Source of the DNA: Clostridiaceae bacterium
GTDB lineage: Bacteria > Bacillota > Clostridia > Peptostreptococcales > Tindalliaceae
Reading direction: 5' to 3'
Length of the DNA stretch: 64,000 nt
Assembly (NCBI GenBank): GCA_011390155.1
Contig: JAABSW010000002.1
Coordinates: forward strand, 1 to 64,000
The position numbers and the translations under genes are program-made. This document shows, in pieces, positions 1-8,898 of this stretch. The notes under the pieces were generated by a model. The model was not told the origin of the DNA, searched no databases, and was given only the letters and a program-made list of their open reading frames with translations. Position 1 is the first letter of the stretch. Each line of letters opens with the position of its first letter.

Positions 1-117
1 ATTGGGCCCTACAATCCCCCAGAAATCCCCCTGCTGAATGGAGAGGTTTACACCTCTCAGCAGTGGGATCTGATCATATTGAAAACTGACATTTTCCAGT
101 TTCACCATTTCCATCAT
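1..117 (-). CDS. znuC: Metal ABC transporter ATP-binding protein, N-terminal part (window edge)
   Basis: The first 39 codons of an ABC ATPase read leftward off the window. The translation includes KLENVSFQYDQIPLLRGV and then GDFWGIVGPN, which leads into a Walker A P-loop that lies outside the window. The start ATG overlaps the stop of the upstream substrate-binding protein gene as TAATG, so the two are translationally coupled; ATGs at 114 and 108 are alternatives. In this family (ZnuC/AdcC/MntB type) the protein powers uptake of zinc or manganese from the cytoplasmic face, with a membrane permease normally encoded next. The metal is inferred from the partner, not from this fragment. Confidence 0.85.
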   Translation of the reverse strand, partial: MMEMVKLENVSFQYDQIPLLRGVNLSIQQGDFWGIVGPN

Positions 118-1142
118 TACTTCACCAACGCTTTCCGCAGTGTTTTAACGTTCTCCTCCATAAGGGTAATATAGCCTTCACCACTTTGTTTTTGTTCTTT
201 TGTTAACCCTTCCACGTTGTAGAGCATGAGGGGAGTCAACCCTGCTTCTGCCGCTAAAATTTCTGCTGTTCTTGGATTTGCAAGGGTTTCAAAAAAAATA
301 TATTCCAGTTCATGACTTCTCGCCAAATCTGTTAACTCGGCAAGGCGACCAGGGTTTGGCTCACCATGGGGCGAAATACCGGTGACGGCAATTTCCTGAA
401 ACCCATACCTGTGTGCCAAGTATCCAAAGGCTGAATGAGAAACCAGCAGTTCATGGTGACCCGCTTCCTCTGACACCTCTTTGAAGGAAATATCCAGCTC
501 ATCCAGGGCAGCTGCGTAAGCAGCATAATTGTCTTCGAAAATCTCTTTGCTGGAAGGATCCATTTGAACCAGGGCTGCCATCACCTGCCCCGCAACTTTT
601 TTCATGTTGACGGGATCAGTCCAAAGGTGTGGATCATAGGCCCCATGAAGGTGTTCATCCTCTTCTTCTGTATCTTCATCATGAGTTTCTTCGTGATCAT
701 CATCTGCCAACATCGGCAGCAACGTTACATAATCTTCAGCCTTCATCACCAGTGTGTCAGTACCGCTTAACAATGAAATGGCTCCCTCTATCCAATTTTC
801 AAATCCCACACCATTATAAATGAACAGATTAGAAGCCTCCAACTGAATGAGATCCCGGGGAGTGGGCTCATAACTGTGGGGATCCGCACCATCGGGTACC
901 ATTTGGTATACTTCCACGCCTTCTCCTCCCAGCTGTTTGACCATGTCATAATAAGGGAAAAAACTGGTCGTAACTACCAATCCTGGGTCATCGGATTCAT
1001 CCCTTTCCAATTCACCTTCAGTGATTGCTTCTGTTTCCGTTCCTGCTTCTTCCTCCACCGTGACGTCGGATTGGCAGCCTGTCATCACAACCATTACAAT
1101 CAATACCATCAGCAACAATCCCGGCAATTTATAATTTCTCAT
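117..1142 (-). CDS. znuA: Zinc/manganese ABC transporter substrate-binding lipoprotein (ZnuA/AdcA type)
   Basis: A 341-residue lipoprotein that captures a divalent metal outside the membrane for the ABC importer encoded just downstream. A hydrophobic signal peptide ends in the lipobox VMTGC, with the lipidated Cys near residue 23. Cluster A-1 metal-binding marks are visible: DPHSYEPTP, DPHLWTDP, HSAFGYLAHRYG and a late ETLANPRTAE. Between the first two lies an acidic His-rich loop (DDDHEETHDED and following), which in zinc-binding members chelates Zn and favours zinc over manganese. Start ATG follows AGGAGGG. The upstream region carries a TGCAA-N5-TTGCA dyad that may be a Zur-like operator. 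Zinc as the substrate is inferred from the His-rich loop. Confidence 0.9.
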   Translation of the reverse strand: MRNYKLPGLLLMVLIVMVVMTGCQSDVTVEEEAGTETEAITEGELERDESDDPGLVVTTSFFPYYDMVKQLGGEGVEVYQMVPDGADPHSYEPTPRDLIQLEASNLFIYNGVGFENWIEGAISLLSGTDTLVMKAEDYVTLLPMLADDDHEETHDEDTEEEDEHLHGAYDPHLWTDPVNMKKVAGQVMAALVQMDPSSKEIFEDNYAAYAAALDELDISFKEVSEEAGHHELLVSHSAFGYLAHRYGFQEIAVTGISPHGEPNPGRLAELTDLARSHELEYIFFETLANPRTAEILAAEAGLTPLMLYNVEGLTKEQKQSGEGYITLMEENVKTLRKALVK

Positions 1143-1160
1143 TGAAGAACCCTCCTTTGT

Positions 1161-1175
1161 TGCAATTCATTTGCA
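1161..1175. promoter_or_regulatory. Candidate metal-repressor operator upstream of znuA
   Basis: Perfect inverted repeat TGCAA-N5-TTGCA between a weak minus-strand promoter (TTGAAA at 1206-1211, TAGAAT at 1181-1186, 19-base spacer) and the znuA ribosome binding site. It sits about where transcription would start, a position suited to repression. A Fur/Zur-family repressor is the expected reader for such an operon, but the sequence does not match a consensus I can name with certainty. Confidence 0.35.
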
Positions 1176-1262
1176 TCTACATTCTATTTTCCCTTAAAAG
1201 ACCCCTTTCAAACAAGTATGATGCAGAAAGATGAGCTCACATTTAATTGTCAAAATTTATTG

Positions 1263-1301
1263 TTGACATTTCGATATTTTAATACTAGAATTAAAGTAAT
1301 T
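1263..1301 (+). promoter_or_regulatory. Promoter of the Rrf2 regulator with overlapping dyad
   Basis: TTGACA (1263-1268), 17-base spacer, TAGAAT (1286-1291): a strong sigma-A promoter reading into the Rrf2 gene. An imperfect inverted repeat, AATACT (1281-1286) facing AGTAATT (1295-1301), covers the -10 box. Rrf2 regulators often repress their own promoter through such AT-rich dyads, so autoregulation is plausible. Confidence 0.6.
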
Positions 1302-1314
1302 TGGAGGGATGATC

Positions 1315-1752
1315 ATGGCAGGCACTTTTCACCTATCAGAAATGCTTTCTCTTGCACTACATAGTATGGTTTACATCTCGACCTATGAGGGGGAATATGT
1401 AAATGTCAGGCAGATTGCCCAGGCAACCGGCGCATCGGAAGCCCACCTGTCAAAAGTGCTGCAGCGATTGGTAAAGGGACGCATTCTTCGTTCTGTCAGG
1501 GGACCAAAAGGTGGTTTTACCCTTGAAAAAAAACCTGAGGACATCAACTTTCTTCAGATCTACGAAATGATTGAAGGACCCATTGACAGCGAAGGCTGTC
1601 CTACTCATCGCAGGGAGTGCCCCTTCTCTTACTGTATTTTTCGTGGGATGCCGGAAAAACTGAACAGACAGTTTATTGATTATCTCACAAATACCCGGTT
1701 AAGTGAGTTCATGGGCAACCGACGCGCTCCAGGTGAACCACATCACCATTAA
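1315..1752 (+). CDS. Rrf2/NsrR-family Fe-S transcriptional regulator
   Basis: A 145-residue winged-helix regulator of the Rrf2 family (IscR, NsrR, CymR relatives). The N-terminal helix-turn-helix includes VRQIAQATGASEAHLSKVLQ followed by the wing RSVRGPKGGFTL. Three cysteines at about 95, 102 and 107 (C-x6-C-x4-C) match the place where NsrR and IscR hold an Fe-S cluster. The ATG at 1315 is chosen over 1309 because GGAGGG at 1303-1308 abuts the earlier ATG but is well spaced from the later one. It lies directly upstream of hcp, a common NsrR target, so a nitric-oxide-responsive repressor of hcp is the leading inference; an IscR-type role is the alternative. Confidence 0.85.
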   Translation: MAGTFHLSEMLSLALHSMVYISTYEGEYVNVRQIAQATGASEAHLSKVLQRLVKGRILRSVRGPKGGFTLEKKPEDINFLQIYEMIEGPIDSEGCPTHRRECPFSYCIFRGMPEKLNRQFIDYLTNTRLSEFMGNRRAPGEPHHH

Positions 1753-1848
1753 GGTGCCTGACACAGGTATGGTACCATGGGTTTATTGGTGGGTGAACAA
1801 ATAAATTTTGCCTTATTTAAGTATTCAAGTTCCTTTATACCGTTATTT

Positions 1849-1879
1849 TTAAGAACGACGGTTTTTGTCTGTTCTTTAA
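1849..1879. promoter_or_regulatory. Inverted repeat upstream of hcp
   Basis: TTAAGAAC (1849-1856) faces GTTCTTTAA (1871-1879) about 50 bases before the hcp start and upstream of its GGAGGA site (1911-1916). It may be an operator or a hairpin in the leader. No regulator can be assigned from sequence alone; the adjacent Rrf2 protein is the obvious candidate. Confidence 0.4.
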
Positions 1880-1924
1880 GAATAGAGCATCAAGATTTAA
1901 CCAATAATAAGGAGGAATATCATT

Positions 1925-3571
1925 ATGAGTATGTTTTGTTATCAATGTCAGGAAACAGCAAGGAACACTGGTTGTACAAAAGTCGGCATCTGTGGCAAAC
2001 CTGCTGATGTGGCAAATTTGCAGGATTTATTAATCTTCATCAACAAAGGCATAGCCTTGTACAACACCCAGTTACTTAAACGGGGAATTCAATCGCCAGA
2101 GGCTGATCATTATATGTTAAGCAGCCTGTTCTCCACCATCACCAATGCAAATTTTGACAGGGATGTTTTTGTGGCAAAAATTCAGGAAGGTTTGGCATTA
2201 CGGGATTCCCTTAAAAAGCAACTGGCATCAATGGCACCTGAAGCTGCCGAAATTTCTCACGATGCCGCCAGCTGGTTTGCTGATACCCCGGAAGATTTTC
2301 AGGAGAAAGCCCTCACCGTTGGCGTACTTTCCACTGAAAATGAAGATGTGCGATCATTACGGGAACTGATTACTTATGGTTTGAAAGGCATAGCTGCCTA
2401 CGTCCACCACGCCAACAACCTTGGGTATGATAACGTCGAAATCACATCATTCATGCACGACACACTTGCCAAACTGACGGATGATGCTTTGAGCGTTGAA
2501 GAACTGGTTGCCTTAACCCTGGAAACCGGCAAAGTTGGCGTTGATGGTATGACACTGCTTGACAAAGCCAACACATCCACCTATGGCAACCCGGAAATAA
2601 CCAGTGTCAATATTGGTGTGCGCCATCAACCTGGTATTCTTATCAGCGGTCATGATTTGAAAGACATGGAAGAATTATTAAAACAAACTGCTGGAACCGG
2701 CGTGGATGTGTACACTCACAGCGAAATGCTGCCCGCCAATTATTACCCCGCCTTTAAAAAGTATGACCATTTTGTGGGGAACTACGGTGGTGCCTGGTGG
2801 ATGCAAGATAAAGAATTTGACTCCTTCAACGGCCCTGTGTTGCTAACATCCAATTGCCTGGTACCTCCCAAAGAAAGTTATAAACACCGGGTCTACACCA
2901 CCAATGCTGCCGGCTTCAGCGGTGTGCCTCACATTGAAGATCGAACCCAGGGTGGTACGAAAGATTTCTCCATGATCATTGAACACGCTAAAACCTGCAC
3001 CCCTCCAACAGAAATCGAGACAGGTGAAATTGTGGGCGGTTTCGCACATCACCAAGTATTGGCCCTGGCTGACAAGGTTGTAGAAGCGGTTAAATCCGGT
3101 GCTATCAAACAATTTTTCGTCATGGCGGGTTGTGATGCCAGGATGAAATCCCGTTCCTACTACACGGATTTTGCCCAGGCCCTTCCCCAGGACACAGTAA
3201 TATTAACAGCTGGTTGTGCAAAGTACCGTTACAACAAACTGCCTTTAGGTGACATCGGCGGCATTCCCCGGGTTCTTGATGCAGGACAATGCAACGACTC
3301 ATACTCTCTGGCTGTGATTGCACTGAAACTGAAAGAGGTCTTTGAACTGGAAGACATTAATGAATTGCCAATATCATACAACATTGCCTGGTATGAGCAA
3401 AAAGCGGTGATTGTATTGTTGGCGCTCCTGTACCTGGGCGTGAAAAACATACATCTTGGACCGACGCTTCCTGCCTTCCTGTCACCCAATGTTGTTAATG
3501 TATTGGTTGAAAACTTTGGTATTGCAGGCATCAAGTCTGTTGAAGAAGACATTCAGTTGTTTCTCTCCTAG
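1925..3571 (+). CDS. hcp: Hydroxylamine reductase / hybrid cluster protein
   Basis: A 548-residue hybrid cluster protein. The N-terminal cysteine motif C-x2-C-x8-C-x5-C ([13 protein letters not shown] then GIC) is the strict-anaerobe type that binds a [4Fe-4S] cluster. Hybrid-cluster ligands lie in [25 protein letters not shown] and GQCNDSYS. The family reduces hydroxylamine to ammonia in vitro and acts as a high-affinity nitric oxide reductase or S-nitrosylase in vivo; the protein is cytoplasmic. Start ATG follows GGAGGA by eight bases. The preceding Rrf2 gene reads in the same direction and is the probable regulator. No HCP-reductase gene (hcr) is adjacent, so the electron donor is unknown. 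A terminator follows directly. Confidence 0.97.
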   Translation: MSMFCYQCQETARNTGCTKVGICGKPADVANLQDLLIFINKGIALYNTQLLKRGIQSPEADHYMLSSLFSTITNANFDRDVFVAKIQEGLALRDSLKKQLASMAPEAAEISHDAASWFADTPEDFQEKALTVGVLSTENEDVRSLRELITYGLKGIAAYVHHANNLGYDNVEITSFMHDTLAKLTDDALSVEELVALTLETGKVGVDGMTLLDKANTSTYGNPEITSVNIGVRHQPGILISGHDLKDMEELLKQTAGTGVDVYTHSEMLPANYYPAFKKYDHFVGNYGGAWWMQDKEFDSFNGPVLLTSNCLVPPKESYKHRVYTTNAAGFSGVPHIEDRTQGGTKDFSMIIEHAKTCTPPTEIETGEIVGGFAHHQVLALADKVVEAVKSGAIKQFFVMAGCDARMKSRSYYTDFAQALPQDTVILTAGCAKYRYNKLPLGDIGGIPRVLDAGQCNDSYSLAVIALKLKEVFELEDINELPISYNIAWYEQKAVIVLLALLYLGVKNIHLGPTLPAFLSPNVVNVLVENFGIAGIKSVEEDIQLFLS

Positions 3572-3604
3572 ACCAGCTTTGACCAAGTGCTTCGAGAAAT
3601 GATG

Positions 3605-3648
3605 GAAGGCCCCTGAACAGAACTATCTGCTCAGAGGCCTTCCTTTTT
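3605..3648 (+). terminator. Intrinsic terminator of hcp
   Basis: GAAGGCC (3605-3611) pairs with GGCCTTC (3636-3642), extended inward by CTGA/TCAG, followed by CTTTTTG. The minus-strand reading lacks a good U-run, so it mainly serves hcp. Confidence 0.85.
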
Positions 3649-3655
3649 GTCAAGT

Positions 3656-4666
3656 TTACCAACATTTACCGGTTGCATCCTTCAGGGTGTGACAACCGGT
3701 CATGATCATGGCTTCCTTTAATTCTTGTCCAATTTTCTCTGCATACTGGCGCACACCTTCTGCACCGCCGCCGTATGCCGCCACGGCAAAAGGTCTTCCA
3801 ATGAGCACCCCATCGGCACCAAGTGCCAGCGCCTTTAACACGTCTTCTCCGCTGCGAAATCCACCGTCTATAAAAATGGTCATTCGACCACCCACAGCTT
3901 CTGCAATTTCCGGCAACATTTCAATAGTGGATAAAGCGTCATCCATCACCCTGCCCCCATGATTTGACACAACAATACCGGCGGCACCAGCTTCATAAGC
4001 TTTAAGAGCACCTGCAGGCGTCATAATTCCCTTCAGAATCAGGGGCAAATCAGTACTGTCTGTGATTTCCTTAAGCTCTGTGACCGGCTTGGTATACACA
4101 GGTGTTCCAGCCATGGCCAGCAAGATCAACCCTGCAGCATCGACGTCCATGGATAAAGCCGTTACACCATGGTCTTCTGCCATTCTGATTTTCTTTATGA
4201 CAGTTTCATTGTCCCAGGGTTTAATGGTGGGAATTCCCAGCCCCTCATGGGCTTTTATGATTTTAAGCGGTCCTTCATAGTATTCCATTTTCGCGCCATC
4301 GCCGGTGAAGGCCATGATCCCTGCATCGACACATCCCTGCACAATTCTTTCGTTATAAGTGAGGTCATTGAGTGAAGGATGATAGTTCAACTCCAGTGCC
4401 CCGATGGGTGCGGCAAAAATGGGATACTTAAATGCTTTCCCAAAAAGATGCAGGCTGGTGTCAATTTCTTCAGCAGGCACCAGTGTATCCAGGTGCAACT
4501 TTCTTTCCAATACCATGGCCCGGTTACGTACAAAGGAATTTCCCAGCCCTTTTCCACCAACTCCTGGCACCTGTCCTCTGCAAGCTAATCCATTACAGTC
4601 CGGACACACTTTACATTTATCTCCGATGATACTTCTTGCCCGGTCTCTGATTTCCTGATGGGTCAT
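3656..4666 (-). CDS. FMN-dependent alpha-hydroxy-acid oxidase/dehydrogenase family protein
   Basis: A 336-residue TIM-barrel flavoprotein related to lactate/glycolate oxidases. Family marks are visible: SNHGGR, holding the catalytic His and substrate-binding Arg, then IFIDGGFRSGEDVLKALALGADGVLIGRPF, quoted here only by its ends IFIDGGFRSG and GADGVLIGRP, which forms the FMN phosphate site. An unusual N-terminal segment carries four cysteines (C18, C21, C24, C29), typical of clostridial members and suggesting a metal or Fe-S site absent from classical oxidases. In an anaerobe a dehydrogenase or isomerase role is likelier than an oxidase; the substrate is unknown. AAGGAGG precedes the ATG. It follows the chemoreceptor gene by 20 bases on the same strand, so they may be cotranscribed. 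Confidence 0.85.
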   Translation of the reverse strand: MTHQEIRDRARSIIGDKCKVCPDCNGLACRGQVPGVGGKGLGNSFVRNRAMVLERKLHLDTLVPAEEIDTSLHLFGKAFKYPIFAAPIGALELNYHPSLNDLTYNERIVQGCVDAGIMAFTGDGAKMEYYEGPLKIIKAHEGLGIPTIKPWDNETVIKKIRMAEDHGVTALSMDVDAAGLILLAMAGTPVYTKPVTELKEITDSTDLPLILKGIMTPAGALKAYEAGAAGIVVSNHGGRVMDDALSTIEMLPEIAEAVGGRMTIFIDGGFRSGEDVLKALALGADGVLIGRPFAVAAYGGGAEGVRQYAEKIGQELKEAMIMTGCHTLKDATGKCW

Positions 4667-4686
4667 ATCAACCGCCTCCTTAACGC

Positions 4687-6684
4687 CTATATTCTAAACT
4701 GGTTTACCAATTTTTCCAAAACAGCTGTGATGTTAGACATCTCTCTGGCCGCCTGGTTGGTTTCTGTGGCGCCGTTGGCAGTATCCCCAGCGATGGTGTT
4801 CACATCCACTACATTTTCAGCAATTTCATTGGAGCCATACGCGATTTCTTCTGAGGAGCGAGCCACCTGGTCCACTTTCTGAACCACCACATCCACGCTG
4901 CTGGAAACTTCATTTGAAGCATCTGATATTTCACTGGCAGAGCGGGCCAGTTCATTGACCCCTTCTGAGATTTCTGCCACACTTCGCGCAACATTTTCAG
5001 CGTTTTCAGCAACATCAGCCATTTCCCTGTTTACTTCTTCCACTTCCCGGGAAGCGCTAATGGCTGCTTCAGAGATATCCCCTGTTGTGGCAGTTTGCTG
5101 TGTAACGGCTGCTGCAATGGAATTGGTGATTTCAGTGATCTCGTTAATAACGTCAGTAATGTCTTTCACTGAATCAACTGCATGAACGGTGCTTCTTTGC
5201 ATATTTTCAATCTGTTTACGGATTTCTTCTGTGGCTTCACCGGTTTGTTTGGCAAGTTCCTTCACCTCATTGGCAACCACAGCAAATCCTTTTCCGGCCT
5301 CTCCGGCACCAGCAGCCTCTATGGCTGCGTTCAAAGCCAGCATGTTGGTTTGATCTGCAATGTCGTTAATGACTTTAACGATTTTACCAATTTCATCTGA
5401 TAAACTGTTAAGCTGCGTTATGGCGGAATTAGTCTCTTTCGCTTTCACCTCAGCGTTGGCTGTTATTTGCATAGAACGTTCACAACTGTGGCTTACTTCA
5501 TTGAGAGACAGGTTAATTTCTTTAATCGCTGTTACGACACTGTTTACGGCAGTTGATACTTCGTTGGTTGACTGGGACGAATTATGGATCTTTGTTGATA
5601 TTTCATTAACCATTTTCGACACTGATTGAGCTCCGGCTGAACTCTGTTCTGAAGCGGAGGCCATGGTTCGAAGGGTAGCGTTCATTTCTTCAATGGCTGC
5701 ACCCACAACACCCAAACTGTTTTTAGCCTCATCAGAGGCGTTGGCTGTTCCGGTTATACTGGCAGATATTTCCTCCACCGCAGTGCTGACAGTCTCCATC
5801 TTTGAGCTTAACTCCTCACTATTGGAAGCCATGACCTCTGCCACATTGCCAAGATTTTTGGAGGACTTGCCCAGGCTGTCTGTGGTTTCAGCAATATCTC
5901 TTACAGTTGCCTGAATTTTTTCAACAAAACGGTTGAAATATTTTGCCATCTGCCCCATTTCGTCCTCTGATTCAATGGTCAGTCGAGTGGTTAGATCCCC
6001 TTCACCTTCAGATATATCCTTCAACATGCTTGTGACTTTTTGTATGGGTTGAATGGCGTTCCGGTTCAGGAATATTCCCACCACAACTGCAATGATCACT
6101 GCAACACCCAGCAGAAGGAGGGTTATGATTGACACAGTGTTTCTGGCTTCTTCGGACTGTGCCATTAAGGCTGTTGACATGGCCTCATAATCTTCATTGA
6201 CCTCTGTCATGATCGTCCTGATTTCAGATAAGTGTTGCTGAGTGACCGTGTCATAATGGCTGACTGCTTCCTCCTGGTTTCCCTGAGATATTTGTTGAAG
6301 AATGGTTTCTGCACTTTTGTGCAGATCGATGTGGGGCTGTTCCATGTCAATAAATCGCTGTCGCAAGGAACCTGGCAACAACTGAAAGGTTTCTGTTTCA
6401 ATGAAATCATAGTACCAGGACCCCAGTCCACAAGCCGTATGATCCAGCGATCCGGAAAAGGCATCTCCCGTAAACACGGTATTACTCAGGTCAGCACTCC
6501 AGTCCAGGTGATCAATTTCCCGTTCACGAATGAAACGGGTGGTAAGAAGGTTCTCCTGCACTTCATCGCTGATTTCCGCCACATTTCTGTTGCCCAGATA
6601 GGCAGTGGCTCCCATGATAACAGCCACTATGCCCAACACAAGCAGCGAAATGAATATTTTTGTTTTTATTGTGACATTCTTCAT
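4687..6684 (-). CDS. Methyl-accepting chemotaxis protein with CZB-like extracytoplasmic sensor
   Basis: A 665-residue membrane chemoreceptor. TM1 spans about residues 10-30, the outside domain 31-183, TM2 184-206, HAMP about 207-260, and the coiled-coil signalling domain from about 300 to 655 with the tip [20 protein letters not shown] and [15 protein letters not shown]. The outside domain has HLDW (H59), ACGLGSWYY (C85) and PHIDLH (H118, H122), the ligand pattern of chemoreceptor zinc-binding (CZB) domains, which are more often cytoplasmic. ATG 6684 is chosen over the GTG at 6690 because GGAGGG at 6694-6699 is nine bases away. A TATAAT box lies at 6729-6734 on this strand. Zinc, redox or hypochlorous sensing is inferred from CZB relatives. 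No che genes are in the window. Confidence 0.93.
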   Translation of the reverse strand: MKNVTIKTKIFISLLVLGIVAVIMGATAYLGNRNVAEISDEVQENLLTTRFIREREIDHLDWSADLSNTVFTGDAFSGSLDHTACGLGSWYYDFIETETFQLLPGSLRQRFIDMEQPHIDLHKSAETILQQISQGNQEEAVSHYDTVTQQHLSEIRTIMTEVNEDYEAMSTALMAQSEEARNTVSIITLLLLGVAVIIAVVVGIFLNRNAIQPIQKVTSMLKDISEGEGDLTTRLTIESEDEMGQMAKYFNRFVEKIQATVRDIAETTDSLGKSSKNLGNVAEVMASNSEELSSKMETVSTAVEEISASITGTANASDEAKNSLGVVGAAIEEMNATLRTMASASEQSSAGAQSVSKMVNEISTKIHNSSQSTNEVSTAVNSVVTAIKEINLSLNEVSHSCERSMQITANAEVKAKETNSAITQLNSLSDEIGKIVKVINDIADQTNMLALNAAIEAAGAGEAGKGFAVVANEVKELAKQTGEATEEIRKQIENMQRSTVHAVDSVKDITDVINEITEITNSIAAAVTQQTATTGDISEAAISASREVEEVNREMADVAENAENVARSVAEISEGVNELARSASEISDASNEVSSSVDVVVQKVDQVARSSEEIAYGSNEIAENVVDVNTIAGDTANGATETNQAAREMSNITAVLEKLVNQFRI

Positions 6685-6758
6685 ATGCACATTCCCTCCG
6701 GCATCATAGTGTGGTCCTGCTTTATTCGATTATAAGAATCAACGATGTTTTAATGTAC

Positions 6759-7493
6759 CTACTTAAGTGCAAAACCTTTGTCGTTCAAATAGTCTTTCAT
6801 ATGTGGCCGTAACTCGTTTTTCAGTTTTCGTGCCACAGTACCCGACCAGGATTCTTCTCTGGCGTTACTTTTTCTCTCTTTTACATACTTTTTGAAGGAT
6901 TCATCATATTCATCCAGGAGCTGTTCATCATATGAATATTCTTCCTCCATCAACACCATGGACAAAGGCAGTCGTGGTTTACACTGAGGCTCTTCTGCCG
7001 GATACCCCAGGGACATACCGAAAATGGGAAAGACATGTTTAGGTAATTTTAATAGTTCAGACACGCCCTGGGGGTTGTTTCGTATGGCGCCGACATAAAC
7101 ACCACCAATGCCCATGGATTCGGCGGCAGTTAACACATTTTGAGCCATGATGGCTGCGTCAACAGAGGCTATTACCAGCTGTTCCGTCATACCTTGCACC
7201 ATGGTGACATCATGTTTTTCACAAGCATGCTGCAGGCGATACATATCTCCGCAAAAAACCAAAAAAACAGGTGCTTTTATAATATGTTCCTGGTCACCAC
7301 ACCAAGCGGCCAATGTTTCTCTTTTGATGGGATCCCGTATCTGTATCACACTGTATGCCTGAAGAAAGCTGGAAGAAGGGGCGTGTTGCCCACTTTTTAT
7401 GAGTGTTTTTAACAAACCATCTTCTATGGGCTGTTGAGAAAAATTCCTAATGGATCGATGGGCTTGCAATAAACCGATTACTTCATTCATCAT
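6759..7493 (-). CDS. nfsA: NfsA/Frp-type nitroreductase (FMN oxidoreductase)
   Basis: A 244-residue nitroreductase superfamily protein. N-terminal HRSIRNFSQQPIEDGLL, the mid segment IASVDAAIMAQNVLTAAESM, GIGGVYVGAIRNNP and the basic C-terminal tail (KPRLPLSMV then a charged helical extension) match the NfsA/FRase I branch, which binds FMN as a dimer and reduces nitro compounds, quinones or flavins with NAD(P)H in the cytosol. The start follows AGGAGAGG. It lies 20 bases after the ArsA-like ATPase gene on the same strand, suggesting an operon; why these two are paired is not evident. The physiological substrate is unknown, and reductase activity toward chromate, quinones or flavin is equally possible. 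Confidence 0.85.
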   Translation of the reverse strand: MMNEVIGLLQAHRSIRNFSQQPIEDGLLKTLIKSGQHAPSSSFLQAYSVIQIRDPIKRETLAAWCGDQEHIIKAPVFLVFCGDMYRLQHACEKHDVTMVQGMTEQLVIASVDAAIMAQNVLTAAESMGIGGVYVGAIRNNPQGVSELLKLPKHVFPIFGMSLGYPAEEPQCKPRLPLSMVLMEEEYSYDEQLLDEYDESFKKYVKERKSNAREESWSGTVARKLKNELRPHMKDYLNDKGFALK

Positions 7494-7513
7494 TAATCAC
7501 CTCTCCTGTCATT

Positions 7514-8467
7514 TTAAAGGTTTTCGTCAGCTTCCATAAGCGGTTTTAACCAATTCGCCATCTGATCAAGGGTTTTTTCATCAATTTCCACCTCCATCAA
7601 TGGTATCTTAATCAAACGTTGTTTCTTAAATCGTTCAGCAATCTCATTCAGATAAAATATTTCAATTTCCTTTCTTTTTTTCCAAAAGGAAACCTGTACA
7701 TTTTCTGGTAGTATGCGGTTAATAATCAGGTCATTAACCGGAATGCCGTATCTTCCTAATACCTCAATGGCTTTGGCCGTTTCTTCCACCGGTAATCGCT
7801 CCGGGTTAAGCACAAAGACAAAACGGAGTCGTTTTTCATCCAGTAGAATATTTCGGGCTTTCTCCAGGTTTTCTTTCCTTGTTTTTAACAAGTTCAACAC
7901 CGGGTCTTTGTCCATGATTTCCTTTTGTTCATGGCCTTTTCTCATGGCCATACCGGATAATTTCAAGGCATGCTGTCGTTTTTCCATTAATCGGTCAAGC
8001 CAGGCACCAAGTAGTTCCGGTAAAGTCATCAAGCGCAGGGTGTGTCCCGTCGGCGCTGTGTCAAAGACAATCTGGCTGAAATCCTTACTATAATCATTAA
8101 TGATCTCCACCATTTTATCAAAAAGTGCTGCCTCTTCAGATCCGGGAGACACCGAGGCGGCATCCAACTGTTTTTCAATTTCTTCAAGAATTACCGGACT
8201 GACAACCTGCACCAGATTATTCTTTACCCGGTTTATATATTTTGAACTCTCTTCGGCAGGATTTATTTCAAGTCCGTATAAATTCTCCTCAATGTTCCTG
8301 ATTTCACTGCCAATGTTAACATGAAAAAGATCCGCCAGTGAATGGGCTGGATCCGTTGAGACTAAAAGTGTTTTATGATGGTTTCGGGCACACAACAAGG
8401 CATAGGCTGCCGCACAGCTTGTTTTGCCCACACCCCCTTTTCCGCCAAAAAAGACAAATCGGCTCAC
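7514..8467 (-). CDS. arsA: ArsA/Get3-family ATPase
   Basis: A 317-residue single-domain P-loop ATPase. It shows the deviant Walker A GGKGGVGKTS, STDPAHSLADLF (switch region) and the ArsA signature DTAPTGHTLRL. The GTG at 8467 is chosen because AGGAGGAG lies just upstream; the longer frame from 8530 has no ribosome binding site. Classical ArsA is duplicated and uses paired metal-binding Cys residues; here there is one copy and no such pattern, and no arsB, arsC or arsR nearby. Single-domain bacterial members are often of unknown role, with Get3 (membrane-protein targeting) and CooC-like maturation factors as relatives. Cotranscribed with the nitroreductase downstream. Arsenite transport is not supported by context. 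Confidence 0.85.
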   Translation of the reverse strand: MSRFVFFGGKGGVGKTSCAAAYALLCARNHHKTLLVSTDPAHSLADLFHVNIGSEIRNIEENLYGLEINPAEESSKYINRVKNNLVQVVSPVILEEIEKQLDAASVSPGSEEAALFDKMVEIINDYSKDFSQIVFDTAPTGHTLRLMTLPELLGAWLDRLMEKRQHALKLSGMAMRKGHEQKEIMDKDPVLNLLKTRKENLEKARNILLDEKRLRFVFVLNPERLPVEETAKAIEVLGRYGIPVNDLIINRILPENVQVSFWKKRKEIEIFYLNEIAERFKKQRLIKIPLMEVEIDEKTLDQMANWLKPLMEADENL

Positions 8468-8898
8468 ATAAACTCCTCCTAGCTTTTGATTGTTTTCTGA
8501 TATTTTATTAGGCAGCCTGGTTGTCCCCAATGGTCGTCACGCTGCCTTCTTGTTCAGTTTTATTTCACAACAGTGATTCCCCTTCTCTTTCATATCACTA
8601 TACCATAAAACCAGTCATGTAGAAGAACGAGGTATCGTGTTTTTTTGTCAATTTTTCCTCTATTTACCCGATGACTACCACCGCTAAGACTCCCTCTTCT
8701 ACTCTGCATAATTGACCGGGATGACAGTTGAATTATTTCTTAGCTCCGCTTACTGCAGCCTTCATGTTTAAGTGTTAAAGCCCGTGGTAATCAATTAATA
8801 TTCTGTTGTCAATCTTTACTAGCGTTACTTATTATTTCTTATGGTTTCATTTCAGGTAATATAATGCACATACTCCCAGACAAAACCAGGAGGTTCTT
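8468..8898. other. 431-base divergent intergenic region with nested inverted repeats
   Basis: Between the divergent ArsA-like and antiporter genes. Two nested perfect repeats occur: GCTAAGA (8683-8689) with TCTTAGC (8738-8744), and inside them ATAATT (8708-8713) with AATTAT (8731-8736). CCCG at 8667-8670 could also meet CGGG at 8717-8720. No conserved ORF was recognised. The structure could be an RNA element or a set of operators; I cannot match it to a known riboswitch by eye. Confidence 0.45.
8806..8835 (+). promoter_or_regulatory. Probable promoter of the antiporter gene
   Basis: TTGTCA (8806-8811), 18-base spacer, TATTAT (8830-8835), about 60 bases before the start codon and followed by AGGAGG. 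Each box differs from consensus by one base. If this is the promoter in use, the nested repeats lie upstream of the transcript. Confidence 0.5.

Noticed and set aside
1-33. A possible frameshift in the P-loop region of znuC.
   Set aside because: On recount the C-run at 16-20 holds five bases, which keeps the frame open through GIVGPN.
8531-8898. A known Na+, Li+ or c-di-AMP riboswitch before the antiporter.
   Set aside because: I could not match the conserved cores of these classes by eye, and the best promoter lies downstream of the structured part; kept only as an unassigned repeat structure.
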